Below, piece after piece: positions 9,326 through 18,099 of a stretch of DNA of 64,000 nucleotides. Made by a program: the position numbers and the translations under genes. Numbering within the stretch: the stretch's first letter is position 1; every line of letters begins with the position of its first letter. This stretch comes from Winslowiella toletana (lineage in GTDB: Bacteria > Pseudomonadota > Gammaproteobacteria > Enterobacterales > Enterobacteriaceae): contig NZ_CP134152.1 in the NCBI RefSeq assembly GCF_032164335.1, forward strand, positions 62,001-126,000, read 5' to 3'. The notes under the pieces are model-generated. The model ran no database searches, was not told the DNA's origin, and was given only the letters and a program-made list of their open reading frames with translations.

Positions 9326-10194
9326 TAGAATTAATATAACAATAGTCTGCAGATATCGTTCACTGACCTGCTTCCAGTGACTCTCCGCACAGAGAAAACA
9401 TGATAAAAACATGTCCCCTGCACTCCGAAATAATCCCCTTGAAGAAAAACATTCAGGATTTCATTATCGGATCCGGCGCATTGTAGCGGCGGTTTTTTAA
9501 TTGGGCAATACACCTGAAATGACATGAAACGAGCAAAATCAATCGTTCTATTACACAGGTTGCAGGAGTTTTCTGATATAAAATCAAGATAAAACGCACC
9601 GGGCAAATTCAGACTTGCCCAATGCCAGATCTGTCTAATTTATGATGCAGGACATTTCTCAGAAAATATCAAGAATAGCGGATCCTGAGACGGCAAAATT
9701 TTTTAAAAATAATTTGAGGGAAACGTTATGCAAAGCTTTAGCGGGGACACAGGCAGGAAAATGAATAGCCGCGACCTGCAAAATTCACGGATGTTCGCCG
9801 TTATGCTTCGCTGGTTTGTGTCGTATCGGCAGCCAGAGCCACCCTGACAGACGAAGTTATTGATCTGCACGAGCGAATTATGGGCAGTCTGTTCAGCAGG
9901 GGAAAGCAGCGGAGGAATGTTTTCCGCCACGTGCCGATCGCTTTCCTCCAGCGACTGTTGCGGGATTATGCGAATACTCATCAGGGGCTTTTTTCTGTGG
10001 TTTACGCCCATCCGCTGTTGGTAAACCGCTAATGGGCTGAGAGCGATTGGCTGATGATAGCAGCCATGAAGGTGCACTTCTGCTCAAAATTTATCCATAA
10101 CCCGATTTGGACTGCCGATGCTGACGAATTTTTTGCGCCGGCACGCCGAACGGTTCAAAATCGCTGCAGATAAAGACCAACAGGTAGCGTTAAC
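9326..10194. other. Non-coding stretch between peptide operon and fdhD
   Basis: About 870 bp without a convincing gene. The part next to 9326 is AT-rich and should hold the minus-strand operon promoter; no clear -35/-10 pair stands out. Two minus-strand open frames (9331-9606 and 9703-10077) have no recognisable family, poor starts and odd composition. The second, read from an internal ATG at about 9982, is the better candidate for a small unknown or decayed gene. The stretch likely marks the join between accessory DNA and the conserved fdhD side. Confidence 0.5.
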
Positions 10195-11019
10195 GTGAAA
10201 GGTACAACACCGGATTCAGTGATTAATCCGCAGCAGCTTGCCGGAATAAGCTCGGTTCAGGTATGGAAAAAAGAGGATTTGCAGCATGCGCAGCCAGACT
10301 GGCTGGCCGATGAAGTACCGGTTGCACTGGTCTACAACGGCATTTCGCATGTGGTGATGATGGCCTCGCCAAAAGATCTTGAAGCCTTTGCCATTGGTTT
10401 TTCATTGTCAGAAGGGATTATCGCTGCGCCGCAGGATATCTATGGCATCGATGTGGTCGACTCCTGTAACGGAATCGAAGTACAGGTCGAGCTTTCAAGC
10501 CGCCGTTTTATGGCGCTGAAGGCCCAGCGTCGAGCAATGGCCGGACGCACCGGCTGCGGCGTATGTGGCGTTGAGCAACTGGCTGAGATCGGCAAGCCAA
10601 TTCAACCGCTGCCTTTTACCCAGACTTTTGATTTGCAGTATCTTGACCTGGCATTACGCCAACTGCGTCAATTCCAGCCGCTTGGCGAATATACCGGCTG
10701 TACCCATGCCGCCGCGTGGATTACGCCTGATGGTCAGCTGATGGGCGGCTATGAAGATGTCGGGCGTCATGTGGCGCTGGATAAGCTGCTCGGTTATCGC
10801 AGCCAGCAACAGTGGACACAGGGAGCAGCGTTAGTTTCCAGCCGCGCCAGTTATGAAATGGTGCAGAAATCAGCGATGTGCGGCGTCGAAATTCTGTTTG
10901 CGGTTTCCGCGGCCACCCGGCTGGCGGTTGAAGTGGCGCAGCGCAGTAATCTGACGTTAATCGGCTTCAGTAAACCCGGGCGCGCAACGGTGTATACCCA
11001 CCCGCAGCGACTGATTTAG
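10195..11019 (+). CDS. fdhD: Formate dehydrogenase accessory sulfurtransferase FdhD
   Basis: 274 residues from a GTG start. FdhD passes sulfur from IscS to the bis-MGD molybdenum cofactor, which formate dehydrogenases need for activity. The conserved motif TGCGVCG is present with Cys121 and Cys124, the same numbers as the E. coli protein. The C-terminal [14 protein letters not shown] and [10 protein letters not shown] blocks match the family. In E. coli this gene stands opposite the fdo operon; here the upstream neighbour is the peptide export island, so no formate dehydrogenase gene is visible. Cytoplasmic. Confidence 0.95.
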   Translation: MKGTTPDSVINPQQLAGISSVQVWKKEDLQHAQPDWLADEVPVALVYNGISHVVMMASPKDLEAFAIGFSLSEGIIAAPQDIYGIDVVDSCNGIEVQVELSSRRFMALKAQRRAMAGRTGCGVCGVEQLAEIGKPIQPLPFTQTFDLQYLDLALRQLRQFQPLGEYTGCTHAAAWITPDGQLMGGYEDVGRHVALDKLLGYRSQQQWTQGAALVSSRASYEMVQKSAMCGVEILFAVSAATRLAVEVAQRSNLTLIGFSKPGRATVYTHPQRLI

Positions 11020-11170
11020 CCTACGCTAAAGCGGATAAAAAATAACCATACTAAAGGCGGGGCATTGATAACCATTTTCAAGATCATTTATTTAACTATA
11101 ATGATCCGACTGCTTACGCGGTGCTAAACCAAATAATGAGTGCCGCCCAACATTAATGGAGATGATGAAC

Positions 11171-11788
11171 ATGAGCTATTCACTGCCATCCCTGCCTTAC
11201 GCATACGACGCACTGGAACCGCATTTCGACAAGCAGACGATGGAAATCCATCACACCAAACACCACCAGACCTACGTTAACAACGCTAACGCTGCGCTGG
11301 AAGGTACCGAATTCGCTGACTTGCCAGTCGATGAACTGATCACCAAACTGGATCAGGTTCCGGCTGACAAGAAAACCGTGCTGCGTAACAACGCAGGTGG
11401 TCACTCAAACCACAGCTTCTTCTGGAAAGGCCTGAAAACCGGCACCACTCTGCAGGGTGACCTGAAAGCGGCAATCGAAAAAGATTTCGGTAGCGTTGAT
11501 GCCTTCAAAGCAGAATTCGAGAAAGCTGCTGCTACCCGCTTCGGTTCTGGCTGGGCGTGGCTGGTTAAGAAGGGCGACAAACTGGCAGTTGTTTCAACGG
11601 CTAACCAGGATAGCCCACTGATGGGTGAAGCCATTTCTGGCGTTTCCGGCTTCCCGATTGTTGGCCTGGACGTGTGGGAACACGCTTACTACCTGAAATA
11701 TCAGAACAAGCGTCCTGACTACATCAAAGCATTCTGGGAAGTGGTTAACTGGGACGAAGCCGCAGCGCGTTTCGCTTCAGCTAAATAA
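11171..11788 (+). CDS. sodA: Manganese superoxide dismutase
   Basis: Start placed at ATG 11171 ([18 protein letters not shown]), which follows a GGAG ribosome site with 9-base spacing; an upstream in-frame ATG at 11156 would place the ribosome site inside the gene. 205 residues, the normal length. Metal ligands are visible: His in the [15 protein letters not shown] stretch, His in [13 protein letters not shown], and Asp and His in [16 protein letters not shown]. The enzyme dismutates superoxide to peroxide and oxygen in the cytoplasm. Single-gene unit with its own terminator. Confidence 0.97.
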   Translation: MSYSLPSLPYAYDALEPHFDKQTMEIHHTKHHQTYVNNANAALEGTEFADLPVDELITKLDQVPADKKTVLRNNAGGHSNHSFFWKGLKTGTTLQGDLKAAIEKDFGSVDAFKAEFEKAAATRFGSGWAWLVKKGDKLAVVSTANQDSPLMGEAISGVSGFPIVGLDVWEHAYYLKYQNKRPDYIKAFWEVVNWDEAAARFASAK

Positions 11789-11819
11789 GATCTTCTCCTC
11801 ACGCTAACGCGTGACGACC

Positions 11820-11849
11820 AACCGACGGAGCTGGCTTCGTCGGTTTTTT
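11820..11849 (+). terminator. Rho-independent terminator after sodA
   Basis: Stem AACCGACG / CGTCGGTT (11820-11827 with 11838-11845) followed by a T run. Confidence 0.85.
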
Positions 11850-12091
11850 ATTGCCTGTCGTTCAGCCTGCCGAAAGCGGACGCCAGCATATCCTGTTGGT
11901 TTAATCCGAATTGTTATCTGTTTCACTCTGCTAATTCTCTCTTTCTCTTCGCTAACTCTCTGTTATGTCTGGATGTCTGGATGGCTAATAACTTTTTGTG
12001 TTAGCTTATGCGCTTTCGATGGTTGTCGTGGGCAATCATTCCGATAAGAATGCGACCAACCTGGCGCTAAAATCCGAGAGCAGAAATCCTG

Positions 12092-13597
12092 ATGACCCTG
12101 TTAAATCGCCTTGAAATGCACAACATTTCCATCGCTTTTGGCGGTTTCGCAGCGCTGACCGCAGTGGATTTCACCCTGCAAGGGGGATCGATCCATGCGC
12201 TGACGGGTGCTAATGGTGCGGGAAAATCGACCCTGATGGCGGTGCTGTCGGGGGCATACAACCATTATCACGGCGATATTTTGCTGGATGGCCAACCGGT
12301 AGCCATCAACTCGCCGCGCGATGCGAAACAGCTGGGTATTCATCTGGTGCAGCAGGAAGTGGATGTGGCGCTGGTGCCGACGCTCAGCGTGGCGGAAAAC
12401 ATCATGCTGGACCGGCTGGCGGAAGGCGGGCAGCTGTATCGCTGGGGTCAGATTCGCCGGCAGGCCCGCGAACTGCTGGCGCAGCTGGAGGTGCAGATTG
12501 ATGTCAGTCGTCGTATCGACCAGTGTTCACTGGCAGAAAAACAGCAAATCTTGCTGGCGCGGGCGTTATCTCACCACTGCCGCTTTCTGATCCTCGATGA
12601 ACCGACTGCGCCGCTCGATCAGCATGAAAGCGAGCAGTTGTTTAGCGTGGTGCGCCGCTTGCAGCGCAACGGGATTGGCGTGGTGTTTATTTCCCACCGT
12701 ATTCATGAGCTGAAAGCAATTTGTGACCAGCTCACGGTACTGCGCGATGGCCGTCTGATTGAAACCGGATCGATGCAAAATCTGAGTGGCGAACAGATCG
12801 TTGAAAAAATGCTCGGCCACCAGTTGGATGATATCTATCCGCCGCGCCGTGCCGATCTTCAGGGGAAAATCCTGCTGAGTATTGAAGGCCTGCACGACGA
12901 TAAGCTGCTGCAGGATATCTCGCTGTCTTTGCGCAAAGGCGAAATCCTCGGCATTGCCGGCCTGGCCGGCGCGGGCAAAACTGAGCTGTGCAAAGCGCTG
13001 TTTGGCGCCAGCCGCAGTCGGGTGCGCCGCGGTGAACTGCACGGTAAGGCGTGGAAACCCTCTTCACCGCATGCCTCGGTTGAAAAAGGGCTGGCGCTGG
13101 TGCCGGAAGAGCGGCGCAAAGAGGGCATTTTTATTGATGAGCCGGTCAGCATGAACCTCAGCGTCAGTGCGGATAACAGTTTCTCCCGTTTCAGCTTCTT
13201 TTCCCATGGGTCGGCGCGCCGCTGGGCTGAGAACATCATTATCCGGCTTGGTATTCGTACTACCGGGCCGCAGCAGACGCTGCGCCGTTTGTCCGGCGGT
13301 AATCAGCAAAAAGTGGCGATCGGCAAATGGTTGCGTAATAACGCCGACGTGCTGATTTTTGATGAGCCAACAAAAGGCGTTGATGTTAAAGCAAAAACTG
13401 ATTTATTTGTGCTGATCGACAGGCTGGCGCGCGAAGGGAAGGGGGTCATTTATGCTTCCGGAGAATTTGCCGAGCTGGTTGGCCTGTGCGATCGCATATG
13501 CGTGCTATGGGATGGCCGGATAGTCGCCGAAATGGATGCGCGTAACGTCGACGAAGAGACGCTTTTACTTTATTCCACCGGAGGAACGCCTGCGTGA
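12092..13597 (+). CDS. Sugar ABC importer, ATP-binding protein (RbsA/XylG type)
   Basis: 501 residues with two fused ABC ATPase halves, as in carbohydrate importers of the ribose class. The first half has Walker A GANGAGKST, a degenerate signature SLAEKQ and Walker B FLILDEPTAPLD. The second half has GLAGAGKTE, LSGGNQQK and VLIFDEPTKGVD. It powers uptake through the permease encoded next. The stop overlaps the GTG start of the permease. The substrate is not clear from sequence; the pattern fits a pentose, hexose or related sugar. No kinase, isomerase or local regulator is present, so expression control and catabolism must lie elsewhere. An alternative start is ATG 12116. Confidence 0.9.
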   Translation: MTLLNRLEMHNISIAFGGFAALTAVDFTLQGGSIHALTGANGAGKSTLMAVLSGAYNHYHGDILLDGQPVAINSPRDAKQLGIHLVQQEVDVALVPTLSVAENIMLDRLAEGGQLYRWGQIRRQARELLAQLEVQIDVSRRIDQCSLAEKQQILLARALSHHCRFLILDEPTAPLDQHESEQLFSVVRRLQRNGIGVVFISHRIHELKAICDQLTVLRDGRLIETGSMQNLSGEQIVEKMLGHQLDDIYPPRRADLQGKILLSIEGLHDDKLLQDISLSLRKGEILGIAGLAGAGKTELCKALFGASRSRVRRGELHGKAWKPSSPHASVEKGLALVPEERRKEGIFIDEPVSMNLSVSADNSFSRFSFFSHGSARRWAENIIIRLGIRTTGPQQTLRRLSGGNQQKVAIGKWLRNNADVLIFDEPTKGVDVKAKTDLFVLIDRLAREGKGVIYASGEFAELVGLCDRICVLWDGRIVAEMDARNVDEETLLLYSTGGTPA

Positions 13598-14592
13598 GCA
13601 GCAAAGACATTTCCCTGAAGGGGTCGCCATTATGGCGTCACCAGTTTTTTGAATTTCTCTACAAGTGGGGAATGTTACTGACGGTCGTTGCGCTGATTAC
13701 CGGCTTCGGCATGGCATCGGACAGCTTCCTCGATCCCAATAACATCATCAATATTTTACGCTCCATCGCCATCGTGACGGTGATTGCCATCGGCGTGTCG
13801 GTGTCGCTGACCATCGGCGGTTTCGATCTGTCGGTAGGTTCCACGGCGTCACTGGCTAACTCACTGGTGATCTCGCTGTTCGTCTGGTACGGCTTTGGCT
13901 CGACGCAGGCGATTGTTGTGACGCTGCTGCTCTGCACGCTGGTCGGTCTGTTTAACGCCTTTATGATTGTGGTGCTGAAAATTCCCGACATGCTGGCAAC
14001 GCTGGCCAGTCTGTTTGTGGTGCAGGGCGTGGCGATGACCTACAGTTTTGGCGGCTCGATTACCGAAAATATGGTGCTGCCAGGCGGTGATATGGCGGAA
14101 GGCACGATTCCTGCCGGGTTTTCGCTGCTCGGCCAGGTGCCGACCATCGTCATCATTATGCTGGCGGTGACGGTGGTTGCTCAGTTGCTGCTGTCACTGA
14201 CCAAACATGGGCGGCGGATGTATGCCATTGGTGGAAATCCTGAAGCGGCGCGTCTTTCCGGGATTCGTACCACCCGCTACCGTGTCGCGGCGTATGTGAT
14301 TGCTTCACTGTTGGCGGGCCTCGGTGGCATTCTGCTGGCATCACGTATCGGCTCCTCTCAGGTGAACGCCGGTGGTGGCTATCTGATGGATGCGGTGGCG
14401 GCGGCGTGGATTGGCCTGTCGCTGGCTGGCTCCGGCAAGCCGAATGCGCTGGGAACCCTTCTGGGCGCGGTGATTCTCGGTGTGCTGCAAAATGGGTTGG
14501 TGATGCTTTCCGTGCCTTATTACGCGATGGACATTATTAAAGGGTTAGTGCTGGCGGTTGCGCTGGCGATCACTTATATCCAGCGCCGCTAA
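13594..14592 (+). CDS. Sugar ABC importer, permease (RbsC type)
   Basis: 332 residues, strongly hydrophobic with 8-10 predicted membrane segments. It carries the family block IGGFDLSVGSTASLANS near residue 75 and the conserved GGNPEAARLSGI loop, which contacts the ATPase. The GTG start overlaps the ATPase stop and is preceded by a strong GGAGG ribosome site at 13580. It forms the inner-membrane channel of the importer. Confidence 0.92.
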   Translation: MSSKDISLKGSPLWRHQFFEFLYKWGMLLTVVALITGFGMASDSFLDPNNIINILRSIAIVTVIAIGVSVSLTIGGFDLSVGSTASLANSLVISLFVWYGFGSTQAIVVTLLLCTLVGLFNAFMIVVLKIPDMLATLASLFVVQGVAMTYSFGGSITENMVLPGGDMAEGTIPAGFSLLGQVPTIVIIMLAVTVVAQLLLSLTKHGRRMYAIGGNPEAARLSGIRTTRYRVAAYVIASLLAGLGGILLASRIGSSQVNAGGGYLMDAVAAAWIGLSLAGSGKPNALGTLLGAVILGVLQNGLVMLSVPYYAMDIIKGLVLAVALAITYIQRR

Positions 14593-14622
14593 CGCGCTGT
14601 TCACTTCAGGACAGGGACTAAA

Positions 14623-15696
14623 ATGAAAAAATTTACCATATCACTGCTGGCTCTGAGCTTGCTGACGGCGGTTCCTGCTTTTGCCGCACAAACCCTGGCA
14701 CCGGTTCCGGCGGCGATCGCTAATCATGATGGCCCGGTGCGCGTGGCGGTGATCCGTAACCTCGGTTCGGACGATAACACCACGCAGTTTGTTGCCGGAG
14801 CAATCCAGCAAGGTAAGAAGCTGGGCTTTAAGGTCAGCACTTTTCTCAGTAACGGCGACGATGCGCGCTTCCAGGATTTCGTCAATCAGGCGATTAGCCA
14901 GAAATACGACGGCATTATTCTCTCCCATGGTCGCGATCCGTATTCAACCGCGCTGGTGAAGCGCATTGCCGATGCCGGAATCAAGGTGGCGGTTTTCGAC
15001 ACGCCGGTAAACAGTGAAGTGCCAGGCGTGACGGTTTCTCAGCAGGATGATGCCTCGCTGGCGAATCTCTCGATTAGCCAGCTGGCGAAGGATTTCAACG
15101 GTAAGGCGAATATCGTCAAACTGTGGGTTGCGGGCTTCCCGGCAATGGAACGCCGCCAGGCCGAATTTGAAAAATTGCAGAAAACCTGGCCGGAGATTAA
15201 ACAGCTGGAGTCGATTGGTGCGGTCTCTTCGGACGTGCAGGGTGATACGGCGAACAAAGTTGGCGCAATTCTGGCGAAGTATCCGAAAGGTAAAATTGAC
15301 GCCATCTGGGGAACCTGGGACGCTTTCAGTCAGGGTACTTATAAAGCGCTGCAGGAGAATGGTCGTACTGAGATCAAACTGTACAGTATTGATATCTCCA
15401 ACCAGGATTTGCAGCTGATGCGTCAGCCGAAAAGCCCATGGGTCAGCAGCGTGGCGGTGGACACTAAACTGATTGGCGCCGTTAATATGCGTCTGATTGC
15501 TAACAAGATTGCTGGTGAAGACACGCCTGCAACCTATGAGTTTAAAGCTGCCGCAATCCCACAATCATTGCTGAACAGCCAGCAGGGTGCGGTCAACGTC
15601 GCGACCTTAAGTAACATCATTCCGGGCTGGGGCCAGACGGATGACTTTATCGCCCCGTGGTTTGCCACCCTGGAAGCAAAGTACGCTAAGAAATAA
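14623..15696 (+). CDS. Sugar ABC importer, periplasmic binding protein
   Basis: 357 residues with a classical signal peptide (MKKFTISLLALSLLTAVPAFA, cleavage after Ala21). The mature part resembles type-I periplasmic binding folds of the ribose/LacI family (VAVIRNLGSDDNTTQF, YDGIILSHGRDP, KVAVFDTPVNS). It is the third gene of the importer and lies 30 bp after the permease. It is longer than RbsB, mainly because of an N-terminal extension and a C-terminal tail, so the ligand may be larger than ribose. No specific sugar is assigned. Confidence 0.88.
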   Translation: MKKFTISLLALSLLTAVPAFAAQTLAPVPAAIANHDGPVRVAVIRNLGSDDNTTQFVAGAIQQGKKLGFKVSTFLSNGDDARFQDFVNQAISQKYDGIILSHGRDPYSTALVKRIADAGIKVAVFDTPVNSEVPGVTVSQQDDASLANLSISQLAKDFNGKANIVKLWVAGFPAMERRQAEFEKLQKTWPEIKQLESIGAVSSDVQGDTANKVGAILAKYPKGKIDAIWGTWDAFSQGTYKALQENGRTEIKLYSIDISNQDLQLMRQPKSPWVSSVAVDTKLIGAVNMRLIANKIAGEDTPATYEFKAAAIPQSLLNSQQGAVNVATLSNIIPGWGQTDDFIAPWFATLEAKYAKK

Positions 15697-15699
15697 GCA

Positions 15700-15727
15700 A
15701 AAAAAAGGGGTCGCATTAATGCGACCC
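15700..15727 (-). terminator. Terminator for yibL (minus strand)
   Basis: Perfect 20-bp palindrome (15708-15727) beside an A run at 15700-15706 that reads as a T run on the minus strand. It lies between the convergent sugar-binding-protein gene and yibL and may also slow transcription from the plus strand. Confidence 0.75.
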
Positions 15728-15825
15728 TGATTCATTCTGCTACTTCTTTACGCTTCTGGATCAGGACAAGTTATTCCAGAACTTAAATTTATTTTTCGGC
15801 TGAAAAATGTTTACGACCGTTTTGA

Positions 15826-16188
15826 TTAAAACGCTTTCTTGGCGAAACCGGTCATCTCTTTCAAGCCCATTTCCCGGCCCAGTGCGGTCATCGGGTGAAC
15901 CACCACAATGCCGCGTACCGCTTTCTTCAGGCCACCCATATCAGCCTGCTCTTTCTTGGTGATCGGACGGCTGAACGGTAACTGCTGCAGTTTCTGTGCT
16001 TCAAGGCTGAGCTTCTGCTCACGCACACCTTTCAGACGTTCGATCTCTGCCAACAGCTTATCTTTCTCTTTCAGCAGTTCGCCGAGTTTCTCTGCATCAC
16101 CTGATTCCAGCAGCGCTGGCTCTTTGTGATTCAGGGCATCAAGCTGATCGCTCAGACGTTTAATTTCTGCTTTTTCCTGCTCTTTCAT
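15826..16188 (-). CDS. yibL: YibL family ribosome-associated protein
   Basis: 120 residues. The N-terminal half is a charged coiled coil ([15 protein letters not shown] through [11 protein letters not shown]), followed by a basic C-terminal part ending [13 protein letters not shown]. This matches E. coli YibL, reported to associate with ribosomes; its exact role is not established. As in E. coli it follows the mtl operon on the same strand. Cytoplasmic. Confidence 0.93.
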   Translation of the reverse strand: MKEQEKAEIKRLSDQLDALNHKEPALLESGDAEKLGELLKEKDKLLAEIERLKGVREQKLSLEAQKLQQLPFSRPITKKEQADMGGLKKAVRGIVVVHPMTALGREMGLKEMTGFAKKAF

Positions 16189-16253
16189 GATTGTTACCTG
16201 ATAAATTGACGCTATGCGGCAAAGGATACACCAAAATTCATCGGCTCGCGGCG

Positions 16254-16799
16254 TTACTTTTTAAAGGCTTGTTTCATACTGATGCGGGAAATCAGTTCGG
16301 TCAGGGAGAGAACCATTGTGGAGCGTACCACTTGCAGATAGCGCTGACGTTGCATGGCGCGCAGTTCGTCATCTTCGCTGATAAAGTGTGGCTGGGGGGG
16401 TAAAGCAGTGACGCAGTGCAGTTCGCCAAAAGGACCAAGGATTTCATCGTCGTTAAAGCGATATTCAGTGCTATCGTCGTTCAGCTCTTCACGCAATGCC
16501 ATCAACAGTTCGCAATCTTCGTATTCGCTGCGGTTAATCACCCCAAGGCCGTAAATCAGCTTCAGGCGTACCGACAGATCGCCCAGCGGGCCATCACCTA
16601 ATAACAGCGGCTCTACGGCGTATTTCACCGCATAATCGTCTTTGCGAAACACCTGAATAACCAGCATGTTGACCGCTTCTGCCAACAGTTCTACCGCGGC
16701 GATCAGAAAGCTTCTCACCGAACGACCGGCATTCAGGCGCTCAAGCACCCGATTTTCAAAAGCCCGCTTCTCTTCCATTATCGCCTGCATATCTGTCAT
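16254..16799 (-). CDS. mtlR: Mannitol operon repressor MtlR
   Basis: Matches E. coli MtlR over its length ([56 protein letters not shown]). MtlR reduces expression of the mannitol operon. I chose ATG 16799 ([11 protein letters not shown]). A TTG at 16844, directly abutting the mtlD stop, would add 15 residues encoded across a strong hairpin; that longer length is close to E. coli MtlR, so the start is uncertain. Last gene of mtlADR. Confidence 0.92.
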   Translation of the reverse strand: MTDMQAIMEEKRAFENRVLERLNAGRSVRSFLIAAVELLAEAVNMLVIQVFRKDDYAVKYAVEPLLLGDGPLGDLSVRLKLIYGLGVINRSEYEDCELLMALREELNDDSTEYRFNDDEILGPFGELHCVTALPPQPHFISEDDELRAMQRQRYLQVVRSTMVLSLTELISRISMKQAFKK

Positions 16800-16808
16800 T
16801 GCGCCTGA

Positions 16809-16829
16809 GGGCACAGCAGTGCTGTGCCC
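16809..16829 (-). repeat. Intercistronic hairpin between mtlD and mtlR
   Basis: Perfect inverted repeat: 10-bp stem with a single-base centre (16809-16818 with 16820-16829). No T run follows, so it is more likely a transcript-stability or partial-attenuation element than a full terminator. It covers the possible extended MtlR N-terminus. Confidence 0.6.
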
Positions 16830-16844
16830 TTGTTGCCCTTCCAA

Positions 16845-17999
16845 TTATTTTGCGGAGATGGCGTTATAAGCCCGCACCACTGCGGCAACAACCTCGCTAT
16901 CAGCATCCAGCCCGGATACCTGTGCCAGCGTTGCTTGTGGCCCCAGCTTATCCAGCAGCGCCACCAGTTCCTGCGCCTGCGGATCCTGTTCGCTGCGGTA
17001 ATGCATCGCGGCAGCAATACCGGTAACCAGATTGCTATGTGGCAGCTGATATTCCAGCGTGCCGAGAGTCGGTTTAATCAGGCGATCGCCAGCGCTCAGT
17101 TTACGCAGCGGCTGGCGGCCAACGCGCTCCACATCATCTTTCAGATACGGGTTTTCAAAGCGACCAAGGATTTTCTCGATATAGGCGGCATGTTTAGCGG
17201 CATCGAAATCATAACGTTTAATCAGAACTTCACCGCTCTCCTGCATCGCGCCTTTCACCACCTGACGCACCTTCTCATCCAGAATGGCATCACGAATGGT
17301 CTGATGCCCCGCCAGCTGACCGAGATAGGCGGTGATGGCATGGCCGGTATTGAGGGTAAACAGTTTACGTTCAACAAATGCCATCAGATTGTCAGTCAGT
17401 TCCATACCCGGAATGTTCGGCAACTCACCTTTAAACTGGGTCTTATCAACAATCCATTCGCTGAAGGTTTCAACTGTGACTTCCAACACATCGCTGCTGC
17501 CCGCTTCGGATGGCGGAACAATGCGGTCAACGGCAGAGTCGACAAAGCCGACATGCTGTTCTGTCCAGGCGTGATACTGCTGCGGCAGCGCTTTCAGTAC
17601 ATGCTGTTTTAGCTGGCTGGTGCCGCGCACCATATTCTCACAGGCAATAATATTTAACGGACGGACATTACCGCTATCACTGCGTTTGGCCAGTCCCTGC
17701 GCGACGCTACCTGCGATGCGCTCAAGAATCTGCGGGCCAACCGCCGTGGTAACGATATCAACCTCAGCAATCAGCGCGATAATGTCATCACTGGTGCTGT
17801 TAACCGCGCTGACGCCTTTGACTATCTCAGTCTGGGCATTCTCACCCACCACATGGACTGGATATTCGTGACGCGCATTCAGCGCATCCAGTACTGCCTG
17901 ATTCACATCCGCAAAAACCAGTTCGATACCGGCGTCTGCCAGCAATTTACCAATAAAACCACGGCCAATGTTACCTGCGCCAAAATGTAGAGCTTTCAT
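16845..17999 (-). CDS. mtlD: Mannitol-1-phosphate 5-dehydrogenase
   Basis: 384 residues from ATG 17999 ([17 protein letters not shown]); a form four codons longer would start at 18011. The N-terminal NAD-binding motif [11 protein letters not shown] is intact, and the long-chain dehydrogenase core includes [17 protein letters not shown] and [11 protein letters not shown]. It oxidises mannitol-1-phosphate, made by the MtlA phosphotransferase, to fructose-6-phosphate. Second gene of the operon, about 100 bp after mtlA with a REP-like hairpin between. Confidence 0.97.
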   Translation of the reverse strand: MKALHFGAGNIGRGFIGKLLADAGIELVFADVNQAVLDALNARHEYPVHVVGENAQTEIVKGVSAVNSTSDDIIALIAEVDIVTTAVGPQILERIAGSVAQGLAKRSDSGNVRPLNIIACENMVRGTSQLKQHVLKALPQQYHAWTEQHVGFVDSAVDRIVPPSEAGSSDVLEVTVETFSEWIVDKTQFKGELPNIPGMELTDNLMAFVERKLFTLNTGHAITAYLGQLAGHQTIRDAILDEKVRQVVKGAMQESGEVLIKRYDFDAAKHAAYIEKILGRFENPYLKDDVERVGRQPLRKLSAGDRLIKPTLGTLEYQLPHSNLVTGIAAAMHYRSEQDPQAQELVALLDKLGPQATLAQVSGLDADSEVVAAVVRAYNAISAK

Positions 18000-18025
18000 A
18001 TGATTACCCATTTAAACGATCAAAG

Positions 18026-18073
18026 GGCCAGGCATGCCTGCCCCGAATGAAGGGGCTGGGCATGCGCAGCCCC
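18026..18073. repeat. REP/BIME-like hairpins between mtlA and mtlD
   Basis: Two adjacent GC-rich dyads: GGCATGCC near 18030-18037, and GGGGCTG / CAGCCCC (18052-18058 with 18067-18073). Such elements typically limit 3' decay of the upstream transcript and allow different gene dosage within an operon. Confidence 0.5.
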
Positions 18074-18099
18074 TGGGAAAGTGTTGCCTGAGCGACTAA

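Noticed and set aside
9331-9606. Minus-strand open frame of 91 codons upstream of the peptide gene
   Set aside because: No recognisable family, Cys/Phe-rich odd composition, and it sits where the operon promoter must lie.
9703-10077. Minus-strand open frame of 124 codons
   Set aside because: No family recognised. The N-terminal part is implausible; an internal ATG gives a shorter possible gene, but there is too little support to call it.
11060-11090. Possible Fur box before sodA
   Set aside because: Only a weak resemblance to the 19-bp consensus; not strong enough to call.
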